The notes below the pieces were generated by a model that was not told where the DNA came from, made no database searches, and saw nothing but the letters and a program-made list of their open reading frames with translations. From an uncultured Clostridia bacterium (GTDB lineage: Bacteria > Bacillota > Clostridia > Oscillospirales > Ruminococcaceae): a stretch of 64,000 nt of DNA. The translations under genes and the position numbers were made by a program. The stretch lies in assembly GCA_947627455.1 (NCBI GenBank), contig CANQWC010000001.1, positions 1-64,000 of the forward strand, read 5' to 3'. Positions 8,830 through 17,222 of this stretch are shown here, piece by piece (within the stretch, counting starts at the first letter, position 1; every line of letters begins with the position of its first letter).

Positions 8830-8865
8830 AAGCGCCGAGCTTTAAAACTCGACGCTTCTTTTTTT
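8830..8865 (+). terminator. Terminator of the deacetylase gene
   Basis: AAGCGCCGAG (8830-8839) pairs with CTCGACGCTT (8848-8857) with one mismatch, followed by a run of T. Confidence 0.8.
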
Positions 8866-9106
8866 ATTGAATTATTTCATAAAGCTCCTGAGCGGTCTCT
8901 TTTCTCACAACCTCCGCGACCGAAGTCACCCGAGCCTTAAGGGGCGTCTGCCCAAGCCTTATCTCGATGACGTCGCCGACCTTAACGTCGTAAGAAGCCC
9001 TTGCCTGCTTGTCGTTGACAAAAATTCTTCCCGCGTCGCATGCTTCATTCGCGACGGTTCTTCTCTTGATAAGCCGAGAAACTTTAAGATATTTATCGAG
9101 CCTCAT
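8864..9106 (-). CDS. rqcP: S4-domain RNA-binding protein, RqcP/YabO type
   Basis: An 80-aa protein that is almost entirely one S4 domain: MRLDKYLKVSRLIKRR, then AGRIFVNDK, then VGDVIEIRLG. RqcP works with RqcH on stalled 50S subunits during C-terminal alanine tailing. The start is set at 9106 because RLDKYLK is the canonical N-terminus; the frame extends 20 codons upstream without a good ribosome site. The placement behind hup and spoVB matches the spoVB-hup-yabO order of Clostridia, which supports RqcP over an Hsp15-type assignment. Confidence 0.88.
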   Translation of the reverse strand: MRLDKYLKVSRLIKRRTVANEACDAGRIFVNDKQARASYDVKVGDVIEIRLGQTPLKARVTSVAEVVRKETAQELYEIIQ

Positions 9107-9162
9107 ATTTACCTCACAAAAAAATAACCGATTGGCGGTGAACCAATCGGTTAAGTCATCAA

Positions 9163-9438
9163 TCACTTGGCGACGGAATCCTTAAGAGCCTTGCCTGCCT
9201 TGAAGGTGGGAACCTTTCTTGCGGGGATCTTAATCTGAGCCTTGGTTCTCGGATTGATACCGACCTTAGCGTTGCGAGCCTTGACCTCGAAAGTGCCGAA
9301 GCCGACGAGGGTGATCTTCTCACCTGCGGAAAGTGCTTCGCTGATGCTGTCAACTACAGCGTTGAGGGCCTTCTCGGCGTCCTTCTTCGAGACGTCAGCC
9401 TTGGCGGCGATCTTGTTTACTAATTCGACCTTAGTCAT
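9163..9438 (-). CDS. hup: HU-family DNA-binding protein
   Basis: A 91-aa nucleoid protein with the HU signature, MTKVELVNKIA at the start and GFGTFEVKARNAKVGINPRTK in the DNA-binding arm. It bends DNA as a dimer. The start is at 9438, eight bases after AGGAGG; an upstream in-frame ATG (9462) lies before the ribosome site. It is followed by rqcP. Confidence 0.97.
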   Translation of the reverse strand: MTKVELVNKIAAKADVSKKDAEKALNAVVDSISEALSAGEKITLVGFGTFEVKARNAKVGINPRTKAQIKIPARKVPTFKAGKALKDSVAK

Positions 9439-9542
9439 TTTTGTTTCCTCCTGTTTGTGCATAAATCAATATTTGCGTCATGCGGCTCCCCGCAGACCCA
9501 ACATGATACTAATTTTATACCGATTTTGCCCAAAAATCAAGA

Positions 9543-11264
9543 CTATTTTCCGAAGATTTCGCTTGAAAATTTATTTTTAGTAGAAATGTCCAACAAAACA
9601 ACAAAAATTATGTACGATATAACGGCAAATGATACAGAAATTCCCACGGTTTGGGCTCTCGGCAGTATTTCCGTGAGCCTGTCTCTGAAGAAAACAGCGC
9701 CCGCCGCCGCCATAATTCCGCCGACAGTCGGCGCGACAAGAGAATAGTTCAATTTCGGTCTTGTCGATGTTATCCTGAAAAGCGCCCCTGCCGACAGCGC
9801 GCACATCGCCCCCGAGCTTATCAGCGAGGCGAGCGCCGCCCCCGAAAGCCCGAGGCTCGGAACAGGCACCAAGAGGGTATTAAGCCCGAGCTTCAAAAAC
9901 GCCCCGAAAAGGTTTATCCTTATCGGCAGGTCCGCCCGCCCGACTGCCTGCAGCATCGAATAAGCCGCCCCGCCCGCGGTCACAAAGGCCGTGCCGAGCG
10001 CCATTATCGAAAGCGGCCTCGCGGTTACTGCCACCTCCTGAGCCCTCGATGAGAACAAAAGTCCGAGAATTTCTTCCGAAAGCGCCGAAAGCCCCAGCCC
10101 CGCGGGTATCGAAATGACAAGAATCAGCGTCAGAACGCGGTTTATTTCGCGGCTCACCTTTGCCGAGTCTTTTCTTGCCCATGCCTCCGAAATGTTCGGC
10201 AGAGCGCTTTTCCCGAACACCGAGCAGAGCGACGGCGCCAGCCCGAAAACCGTCCCCGCGAGGCCCGTAAACGACCCGTAGAGATAGTTCGGCAGCTCTC
10301 TGAACGACACTCCGCTCGCGATTATGTCTGCGTATTTTTCGGCATAGAGCGAGGGCGTTTTCGCGAGCGACGATTTAATGCAGAGAATTATCGTATAAAG
10401 GTCGACGCTCCCCGCGAGGCTTGAAACTATCGCTGCGGCCGAGATCGGCGCCATAAGCCTCAAAAGCCTGCGCCTGCCGTCAGATATTTCCTCCGCCGTC
10501 GGCCTTATTTCGGGCGATATCCCGTCGCTTCCCGCCGCATGTCTAATCAGCATGAACAAAAAGCTCGAGACTTCCGAAAGCGTCACCCCGATTACCGCTG
10601 CCGCCGCGACATACGGCAGCGAGGCGTCCGAGAGCTCGCCGCTGTCTTTGCATAGAACGCCGAAAACCGTCAGCCCGCTTTCAAATCGCCTGAGCGAATA
10701 GCTCTGCGCCGCAAAGGCGAGCCCCGCCCCCGCGGCCACCCTCACCACCGATTCGGTGATTTGCGAGAGCGCCGTCGGCACCATGTTTCTGAGCCCCTCG
10801 TAATATCCGCGATAGACAGCCGTAACCGTCCCGAGGAACACGCAGGGGAGTATGGCGATTACTGCGGGTTTGGCGTTTGCGTTGCCGATGAACCTTTCGG
10901 TGATGAACCCCGCAAAAAGCATCGGCACTAAAGAGAGAAGAATGCTCGGCAGCGTGAACATTCTAAGCGCCGCAGATTTTATCCCTTTTGCCGCCCCAAG
11001 GTTTCCTCTCGCCTCGTTTTCCGAAACAAGCTGCGCGACGGCGGGCGTAAGGCTTGCCGCACAAAGCGCGTAAATCGGCGTGAACACCGCGTATGCGCTT
11101 GAAAAATACCCCATTCCCGTCCCGCCGAGAATGTTCGCAAGAATTATCTTAAAGATGAGCCCCGCCGCCTTGCCGACAATCACCGACGCCATCAGAATAA
11201 GCGAACTCCGTATAAGCCCCTGCTTTTTCGTAACACCCACCCCTTTGAAACAGTCTTGTACCAT
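9543..11264 (-). CDS. spoVB: Stage V sporulation protein B / MurJ-like flippase
   Basis: A 573-aa polytopic membrane protein of the MATE/MVF superfamily, with about 14 hydrophobic helices and the N-terminal KKQGLIRSSLILMASVIVGK typical of SpoVB/YtgP. SpoVB is needed for spore cortex peptidoglycan and probably flips lipid-linked precursors. ATG 11264 has GAGGTG seven bases upstream. The synteny with hup and rqcP fits the spore cluster. A vegetative YtgP/MurJ role cannot be ruled out. Confidence 0.87.
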   Translation of the reverse strand: MVQDCFKGVGVTKKQGLIRSSLILMASVIVGKAAGLIFKIILANILGGTGMGYFSSAYAVFTPIYALCAASLTPAVAQLVSENEARGNLGAAKGIKSAALRMFTLPSILLSLVPMLFAGFITERFIGNANAKPAVIAILPCVFLGTVTAVYRGYYEGLRNMVPTALSQITESVVRVAAGAGLAFAAQSYSLRRFESGLTVFGVLCKDSGELSDASLPYVAAAAVIGVTLSEVSSFLFMLIRHAAGSDGISPEIRPTAEEISDGRRRLLRLMAPISAAAIVSSLAGSVDLYTIILCIKSSLAKTPSLYAEKYADIIASGVSFRELPNYLYGSFTGLAGTVFGLAPSLCSVFGKSALPNISEAWARKDSAKVSREINRVLTLILVISIPAGLGLSALSEEILGLLFSSRAQEVAVTARPLSIMALGTAFVTAGGAAYSMLQAVGRADLPIRINLFGAFLKLGLNTLLVPVPSLGLSGAALASLISSGAMCALSAGALFRITSTRPKLNYSLVAPTVGGIMAAAGAVFFRDRLTEILPRAQTVGISVSFAVISYIIFVVLLDISTKNKFSSEIFGK

Positions 11265-11344
11265 TCTATTTCACCTCGGGACAAAGTATGACAGGGGAGG
11301 GCGGCATAAAAAATTCGGCCGAGCCCGAAAGTCCCGACCGTTAT

Positions 11345-12307
11345 TTAATCTGTTTCCCCAAACATCTCCTCAACAAACCTCGGCGTCGGCGCTTTAAACG
11401 TCCTCCCCGCCAAATACCCGAGCGGTCCGTCCCGCGGGATATCAAACCCGAGGCTGTAGGCGCAAAGGCACTGCGATTTCCTTTTATATCGGCGGTTTTC
11501 TGCTTCGCGGTCGTATTTCCCGTCGCCCAGAATCGGGCAGCCGATATACGCAAGGTGCACCCTGATCTGATGGGTTCTCCCCGTGACAAGCCCGACCTCA
11601 AGAAGCGAAAGCCCGCCCTTTGTTTTGAGCACCCGATAGTCCGTTATCGCGGTCTTCGAGTTCGGCGTCTTCTTTTCGCGAACGTAAACGGTGTTCTCGG
11701 CCTCGACCTTTTCGAGGTAAGTCTTTATCCTCCCCTCATTTTTGCGAGGGCTTCCCAGAACCGCGCAGAGATATTTCTTTTTGAGCTTCCGCTCGCGGAT
11801 AAAGCCGTTGAGCGCCCGAAGGCTCTCGGCGTTTTTAGCGCATACAACAATGCCCTCGGTGTTTCGGTCGAGGCGGTTGCAGAGCGCGGGCGCAAAGCTG
11901 TTTTCTGCCGATGGGTCATATTCGCCGCGCTCGATAAGAAGCTTCGTTATCCTGTTGATGAGCGTATCTTTGGTGTTTTCCGAGTCCTCATGCACCACAA
12001 GCCCCGTCGGCTTATACGCAAGAAGAATATTCTCATCTTCATAGATGATTGTGACCTCGGTGGGTATATCATCGAGGTTTTTTTCTTCTTCCGATGTCTC
12101 GCCGAAAAACTCATCGGGAATATAAAGTCTCAGGATATCCCCCTCGCAGAGGCGTGTAGAAATCTCGCAGCGTTTGCCGTTGAGTTTTATTTTCTTTTCG
12201 CGAATAAATTTATACATCTTCCCGTTCGGAAGATTCGGAACCGCCTTTGAGATAAAGCGGTCGGCGCGTTGGCCCGCGTCGTTTTTTCCGACGGTGAACT
12301 CTCTCAT
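11345..12307 (-). CDS. RluA family pseudouridine synthase
   Basis: A 320-aa enzyme that isomerises uridine in RNA. The N-terminal S4-like segment (KMYKFIREKKIKLNGKR) is followed by the catalytic domain with NRLDRNTEGIVV, where the aspartate of RLDR is the nucleophile, and by GRTHQIRVHLAYIGCPILGD. The closest functional class is RluC/RluD-like, but target positions cannot be fixed from sequence. It starts 12 bases after cotH, so it is probably in that operon. Confidence 0.93.
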   Translation of the reverse strand: MREFTVGKNDAGQRADRFISKAVPNLPNGKMYKFIREKKIKLNGKRCEISTRLCEGDILRLYIPDEFFGETSEEEKNLDDIPTEVTIIYEDENILLAYKPTGLVVHEDSENTKDTLINRITKLLIERGEYDPSAENSFAPALCNRLDRNTEGIVVCAKNAESLRALNGFIRERKLKKKYLCAVLGSPRKNEGRIKTYLEKVEAENTVYVREKKTPNSKTAITDYRVLKTKGGLSLLEVGLVTGRTHQIRVHLAYIGCPILGDGKYDREAENRRYKRKSQCLCAYSLGFDIPRDGPLGYLAGRTFKAPTPRFVEEMFGETD

Positions 12308-12319
12308 CTTAACCTCCGA

Positions 12320-14020
12320 TTATCCCCACAACCCGTTGAGATAGTCAAGTCTGTCCCTCACCCAGTTGATAGTCGTCTTTGCGCTGCCGCTGCGCCTTGT
12401 GCCGTCAAGGTTGAATTCGTCGGTATAGTTGACGATAAGGCTCTCGGTGTCATCGACCGCGGCTCTTATCTCGGGCAGGCGCTCCTGCCATTTTTGTTTC
12501 ACAAGCTCCCTGAACCAATCCGCCGAATAGAAGAGAATAAGCCACGGGTTCGAGCGGTCGCCCCAGTGGTCGACGAAGTAGCTGTCCTTGAAGTTGGCGG
12601 CATAAAGTCCGCCGTCGGCGTCGCTCGAATAGTCATAGTAAGCCCAGTCGAAGTCCCACGGCGCAAGCATCGTCACGCGCTCATATTTCGGGTCAGCCCC
12701 GAAGTCGACCGCGAAGAAGAAGCTTCCCCCGCCGACGTCCTGATCGTTGATTATTTCATAGGTCATATACATATCCACGACCGAATTGACGTCGATGACC
12801 GCGTTGATGCAGTCATAAGCGCTCGCGAATTCGTCCTGCGCGGGCAGAAGTTCAAGCCCCTCGCCGATTTTATAAAATTCGCCGTATTTTATCGCGCGCA
12901 TGGGAATCTCCCACGCAAGCTCGAAGTATCTCTCGATGAAGTCGAGCTGCTCGTCGGAATAAAGGTCGTTCTTGACCGAGTATGCATATTTTCTCGGCAC
13001 CCTTGAAGTCCCGCTGACGTCGGTTATCGGCTCAAGGTTATAATTCAGGAAGAAATAGGGGTGATCGTCGCCCGTGGCATAGTTGTCAAGCTCAACGAGG
13101 TAGCCTATATCCGTCCCGCCGTAGTTTTCCTCCGCCTCGTTGATGTCCACGCGGTTCGAGTTGGCTTGGGTCTGCTCGCAGAGAAGATACGGCCCCATAT
13201 ATTTTTCATTGACATAAAGCTGAACAAAAACCGAGTCTGAGCAGTAATATTCGTTGTTGCTGATCGCCCTCGCGACCTTGAACGCAAGGTGGTTCTCGAT
13301 TGCGGCCTCATATGATTTCAGCAGAACCCACGAGCGGCACTTCGCGAAATCGTTAAGGCCGAGCATCGACTGCTTATCGTCGAATTTAAGGCGATAAGAA
13401 ACGCTGTTGGCGCGAATCCAGTCGACGTCGCCATAGTTTGCGCTCGCGTTTCCGCGAACCCGAACGCCGCCGCTCTTTGCCTCAAGCTTATAAATGTCGT
13501 CGCAGTTCATGACCTCGACAAAACAGTTTACATAGTCGTCGAGCGAGAGAATTTCTTTTTTGTTTTCTGTCGATATGTGAATTATCGGGAACTGCGTTTC
13601 AGAGCATATTTTTGTGTAATACCCTTCGCGAACCGTCCTGTCGATGCCGAAAGCGCTGTAAAGGTCGTCTGGGTTATCCTTTGAGAGGTCAAGCCCGCTC
13701 TGCCAGTCGTCGATGATCATTCCGTCCGCCGCGGTGGCCTGCGGCTCGGGCGAAGAAGACGGAGCAGTCGCGGGCGTGGGCGAAGTCGCGGGCGTATCGA
13801 CGGTATTTAAAGGTGTCTGCTGCGTCGGCGGCAGTGTATCAACGACCCTGTCGGGCACGTTGGCCTCAGTCGCAAGGGTTATCTGCGGCTGCGTTTCCGC
13901 GGGCTTGGTGACAGTCTCCTGATCGCTGCCCGTTTTCACGACAGAACAGGCCGAGAGCAGGGCGTTTGCGGAAAGTATCGAGACAAGAAAAACCGATTTA
14001 AAAGTCGTTGAAATTTTCAT
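12320..14020 (-). CDS. cotH: CotH kinase family lipoprotein
   Basis: A 566-aa exported protein. A signal peptide ends in the lipobox LLSAC at about 20-24, a Thr/Pro-rich linker spans about 35-95, and a CotH kinase domain follows. Family features are VRVRGNASANYG, YRLKFDDKQSMLG, FVQLYVNEKYMGPYLLCEQ and APWDFDWAYYD near the C-terminal metal-binding region. Spore CotH proteins phosphorylate coat proteins. The lipidated, linker-borne form seen in many Clostridia may instead act at the cell surface. It has its own promoter and leads into the pseudouridine synthase gene. Confidence 0.9.
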   Translation of the reverse strand: MKISTTFKSVFLVSILSANALLSACSVVKTGSDQETVTKPAETQPQITLATEANVPDRVVDTLPPTQQTPLNTVDTPATSPTPATAPSSSPEPQATAADGMIIDDWQSGLDLSKDNPDDLYSAFGIDRTVREGYYTKICSETQFPIIHISTENKKEILSLDDYVNCFVEVMNCDDIYKLEAKSGGVRVRGNASANYGDVDWIRANSVSYRLKFDDKQSMLGLNDFAKCRSWVLLKSYEAAIENHLAFKVARAISNNEYYCSDSVFVQLYVNEKYMGPYLLCEQTQANSNRVDINEAEENYGGTDIGYLVELDNYATGDDHPYFFLNYNLEPITDVSGTSRVPRKYAYSVKNDLYSDEQLDFIERYFELAWEIPMRAIKYGEFYKIGEGLELLPAQDEFASAYDCINAVIDVNSVVDMYMTYEIINDQDVGGGSFFFAVDFGADPKYERVTMLAPWDFDWAYYDYSSDADGGLYAANFKDSYFVDHWGDRSNPWLILFYSADWFRELVKQKWQERLPEIRAAVDDTESLIVNYTDEFNLDGTRRSGSAKTTINWVRDRLDYLNGLWG

Positions 14021-14059
14021 ATATAAACCTCCGAGCCTGAAAGGAAATTATCTGATGTT

Positions 14060-14088
14060 ATTATAACACCGCGAATTTAAGTTTGCAA
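14060..14088 (-). promoter_or_regulatory. Sigma-A promoter of cotH-rluA
   Basis: On the minus strand, TTGCAA (14088-14083), a 17-base spacer, TATAAT (14065-14060). A vegetative-type promoter is a little unexpected for a strictly sporulation-specific CotH. Confidence 0.85.
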
Positions 14089-14176
14089 TAACAAAGCGGT
14101 AACAATATCGAATTTTAAGAAAAAATTAAGAAACCCGCTGCCCCCTCTGCCCATTACCATTTCTTTTTCTCAATGC

Positions 14177-14205
14177 TTGACTACACGTCCAAAACCTGCT
14201 ATAAT
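14177..14205 (+). promoter_or_regulatory. Sigma-A promoter of the TSCPD gene
   Basis: TTGACT (14177-14182), a 17-base spacer, TATAAT (14200-14205). Confidence 0.85.
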
Positions 14206-14238
14206 ATCCTCAAACCATCACCGAAAAGGAGAATCAAA

Positions 14239-14481
14239 ATGGAAATTCAATACAAAACTCAGGGCACCTGCGCCCGCCAGATAAACGTCACGGTTGAGGA
14301 CGGCATCGTCAAAAACGTCGAATTTGTCGGCGGCTGCAACGGCAACACCAAGGGCATCAGCAGCCTTGTCAAGGGCATGAAGGTCGAGGACGTCATCGAG
14401 AGGCTTGAAAACACTACCTGCGGCGCAAAATCAACCTCCTGCCCCGACCAGCTTGCCAAGGCCCTGAAGCAGGCTCTCTGA
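14239..14481 (+). CDS. TSCPD domain protein (TIGR03905 type)
   Basis: An 80-aa protein with the family-defining TSCPDQLAKAL at the C-terminus and cysteines in GGCNGN and TTCGAK. The TSCPD domain also occurs at the C-terminus of some ribonucleotide reductases; free-standing versions have no proven function. ATG 14239 follows AAAGGAG by seven bases; the frame upstream contains the promoter and is not coding. Confidence 0.9.
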   Translation: MEIQYKTQGTCARQINVTVEDGIVKNVEFVGGCNGNTKGISSLVKGMKVEDVIERLENTTCGAKSTSCPDQLAKALKQAL

Positions 14482-14510
14482 TATAAGTCGGCAAAAGTCA
14501 ATGCAAGCCA

Positions 14511-14539
14511 TTGACTTTTTGTTTTTTATGTGTTAAAAT
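14511..14539 (+). promoter_or_regulatory. Sigma-A promoter of uvrB
   Basis: TTGACT (14511-14516), a 17-base spacer, TAAAAT (14534-14539). I saw no convincing LexA box in the 60 bases around it. Confidence 0.8.
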
Positions 14540-14577
14540 AGAATTATAAACATTTGTTCTGATTTGCGGGTGATCTG

Positions 14578-16554
14578 ATGGACAGATTTGTTCTCAAAAG
14601 CGAATATAAGCCGACAGGCGACCAGCCCCAAGCGATAGCCGAGCTTGTCAGGGGAATTCGCGAGGGAAAGAAGAACCAGACTCTCATGGGCGTAACGGGC
14701 TCGGGAAAGACCTTCACGATGGCGAACGTGATCGCCGAGATAAACAGGCCGACCCTTATTTTGGAGCCGAATAAGACCCTTGCCGCCCAGATTTGTTCCG
14801 AGTTCCGCGAGTTCTTCCCCGACAGCGCGGTCGAGTTTTTCGTGAGCTATTACGACTACTACCAGCCAGAGGCATATATTCCCTCGACAGATGTTTATAT
14901 TGAGAAGGATTCCGATGTCAACGACGAGATCGACCGCCTCCGCCATTCCGCGACGGCCGCGCTTTCCGAGAGGCGAGATGTCGTAATCGTGGCGTCGGTC
15001 AGCTGTATATATTCTTTGGGCGATCCCGAGGAATACAAAGAGCAGATAGTTTCGATAAGGCGCGGAATGACCAAATCCCGCGACGAGCTTCTTTCCGAGC
15101 TTGTCGCGATACAGTACGAGCGCAACGACGTCGATTTTCAGCGCAACAGGTTCAGGGTTCGGGGCGATGTCGTCGAGATATACCCCTCGGGCTCGAACGA
15201 CACCGCGATACGGGTCGAATTTTTCGGCGACGAGGTCGACAGAATAAACGAGATAAACGTCGTTACGGGCGAGGTGATAAGCTCGCTCGCCCATGTCCCG
15301 ATATTTCCCGCGTCGCATTATATCACAAGCAAGGATAAGCTTCACGACGCGATAGAGGATATAGAGGCAGAGATGCGGGAGCGGGTCGAATTTTTCCGCT
15401 CTCAGGATAAACTGATCGAAGCGCAGAGAATCGAGCAGCGCGTCAAATACGACATGGAGATGCTTGAAGAGGTCGGCTTCTGCTCGGGAATCGAGAATTA
15501 TTCAAGGGTTCTCGCGAGGCGCGAGCCCGGGGCGGTGCCGTTCACGCTTCTTGACTTCTTCCCGAAAGACTTTTTGCTGATAGTCGACGAATCCCACGTC
15601 GCGCTGCCGCAGGTCAGGGGCATGTTCGCGGGCGATCGCGCAAGAAAAAATATCCTTGTCGACTACGGGTTCAGGCTTCCCTCGGCGCTCGATAACCGCC
15701 CCTTAACTTTCGATGAGTTTTACTCTCGTGTCGGTCAGGCGGTGTTCGTCTCCGCTACCCCGGGGCCGTTTGAAAAAGAACATTCCGAGGCGATAGTCGA
15801 GCAGATAATCCGCCCGACGGGCCTTCTTGACCCGCTTATAGAGGTCAGGCCTACTCAGGGTCAGATCGAAGATTTAATACTTGAAATCAACCGGCGCACC
15901 GAAAAGGGCGAGCGCGTGCTCGTCACGACCCTGACGGTAAAAATGGCCGAGGATCTGACGCAATATTTGCAGAACGTCGGCATCAGGGTGCGCTATATGC
16001 ACCACTCGATCGACACCATCGAGCGAATGGAGATAATCAGAGATTTGAGGCTCGGCGAGTTCGACGTTTTGGTCGGAATAAATCTTCTGCGCGAGGGCCT
16101 CGACCTCCCCGAGGTTTCGCTTGTCGCGATACTTGACGCCGACAAAGAGGGCTTTCTGCGCAGCGAGAGCTCGCTTATACAGACGGTCGGCCGTGCCGCG
16201 AGGAACGCAGGCGGCAAGGTAATAATGTATGCCGACAGCGTGACGGGCTCGATGGAGCGTGCTATAACCGAGACCGAGCGCCGCCGCGAGATTCAAAGCA
16301 GGTACAACACCGAGCACGGCATCACGCCGAAAACGATAATCAAGGGCGTCCGCGACGTCATCGAGATAACGACGAAGGAGAACGTCGGCAAGGAGCTCAA
16401 GAAGTACACAAAGAAAGAGCGGCTCGACATGATCGAGAAGATGACCAAGCTGATGAAGGAGGCCGCGAAGCAGTTAAACTTCGAGCAGGCCGCCTATTAT
16501 CGCGACAAAATCGCCGAGCTCAGGGCACTTGACAGAAAGGTCATAAAGAAATAA
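14578..16554 (+). CDS. uvrB: Excinuclease ABC subunit B
   Basis: A 658-aa helicase-like damage verification subunit of nucleotide excision repair. Walker A is [10 protein letters not shown] near residue 40. The beta-hairpin region [12 protein letters not shown] follows, then DESH, the helicase motif [12 protein letters not shown] and [11 protein letters not shown]-terminal UVR motif ([20 protein letters not shown]) contacts UvrC/UvrA. The length is normal. uvrA follows on the same strand but is separated by about 670 bases of repeats, so the two may not share one transcript. Confidence 0.98.
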   Translation: MDRFVLKSEYKPTGDQPQAIAELVRGIREGKKNQTLMGVTGSGKTFTMANVIAEINRPTLILEPNKTLAAQICSEFREFFPDSAVEFFVSYYDYYQPEAYIPSTDVYIEKDSDVNDEIDRLRHSATAALSERRDVVIVASVSCIYSLGDPEEYKEQIVSIRRGMTKSRDELLSELVAIQYERNDVDFQRNRFRVRGDVVEIYPSGSNDTAIRVEFFGDEVDRINEINVVTGEVISSLAHVPIFPASHYITSKDKLHDAIEDIEAEMRERVEFFRSQDKLIEAQRIEQRVKYDMEMLEEVGFCSGIENYSRVLARREPGAVPFTLLDFFPKDFLLIVDESHVALPQVRGMFAGDRARKNILVDYGFRLPSALDNRPLTFDEFYSRVGQAVFVSATPGPFEKEHSEAIVEQIIRPTGLLDPLIEVRPTQGQIEDLILEINRRTEKGERVLVTTLTVKMAEDLTQYLQNVGIRVRYMHHSIDTIERMEIIRDLRLGEFDVLVGINLLREGLDLPEVSLVAILDADKEGFLRSESSLIQTVGRAARNAGGKVIMYADSVTGSMERAITETERRREIQSRYNTEHGITPKTIIKGVRDVIEITTKENVGKELKKYTKKERLDMIEKMTKLMKEAAKQLNFEQAAYYRDKIAELRALDRKVIKK

Positions 16555-16581
16555 ATTCCGCAGGTTTTCCCCAACCCGAAT

Positions 16582-17105
16582 ATAAAAGTTTTCGGTTGAG
16601 CCTTTTACAAAAGGCTCACGAGAGTCCAGAGGCGAGAAGCCTCTGGTCGCGACCGCAGTCGCGAAACCCTTTGCGTTAGCGAAACGCAGGAAGGGGAGGA
16701 GCAATCAGCCCGGTGGGCTGTTGCGACGTGGGGAAACCCTCGTCGGGGGTTTCCCCGCCGCCGAGCGAAGCTCGGCGGCTTATGCGGAGGGGGTGCGGGG
16801 GGGGAACCCGCAGGGTGCCCCCGCAAATAAAAAAGCGGAAAGGGTGCGGGGAAACAAACGACGCCCTTTCCAAAGTGCGAAAGATTACTTTTGTTAGCGT
16901 CGTTCTGCAAAGGCTGCGCCTTTGCCCGACAATCTTTCTGAAACGACAAGGGTGCCCCCGCAAATAAAAAAGCGGAAAGGGTGCGTGGAAACAAACGACG
17001 TCCTTTCCAAAGTGCAAAAGATTACTTTTGTCAGCGTCGTTCTGCAAAGGCTGCGCCTTTGCCCGACAATCTTTCTGAAACGACAAGGGTTCCCCCGCTA
17101 ATAGA
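16582..17105. repeat. Hairpin-array intergenic repeat, copy 1
   Basis: This fills most of the 668-base gap between uvrB and uvrA; I see no real gene in it. It begins AAAAGTTTTCGG followed by the hairpin GAGCCTTTT-AC-AAAAGGCTC, then successive perfect hairpins: CAGAGGC..GCCTCTG, TCGCGACCGCAGTCGCGA, CAGCCCGGTGGGCTG, and CCGCCGAGCGAAGCTCGGCGG. The same modules recur near 25241, 41556 and 54289. The last third is a 137-base tandem duplication. Confidence 0.85.
16812..17105. repeat. 137-bp tandem duplication
   Basis: Unit 1 runs 16812-16948 and unit 2 runs 16949-17085, with only a few differences (GTGCGG/GTGCGT, GACGCC/GACGTC, TTAGCG/TCAGCG). A third copy of about 20 bases follows. Each unit has the hairpin GCAAAGGCTGCGCCTTTGC. 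Confidence 0.9.
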
Positions 17106-17222
17106 AACGTTGAGTCGCCCCCCGACATTCTAACAGTAGATACCCCGATATATTATTGATAACCCCGCTTCCCCCTCTCCACCACCCCCTCAACACACAA
17201 TTTTCCAAAAAGGAGCCTCACC

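Noticed and set aside
14533..15345. 270-codon frame opposite uvrB
   Set aside because: It is a shadow of uvrB without a ribosome site or domain.
16605..17128. Overlapping short frames in the repeat block between uvrB and uvrA
   Set aside because: Their peptides are translations of hairpin repeats and recur wherever the repeats occur; no start signals.
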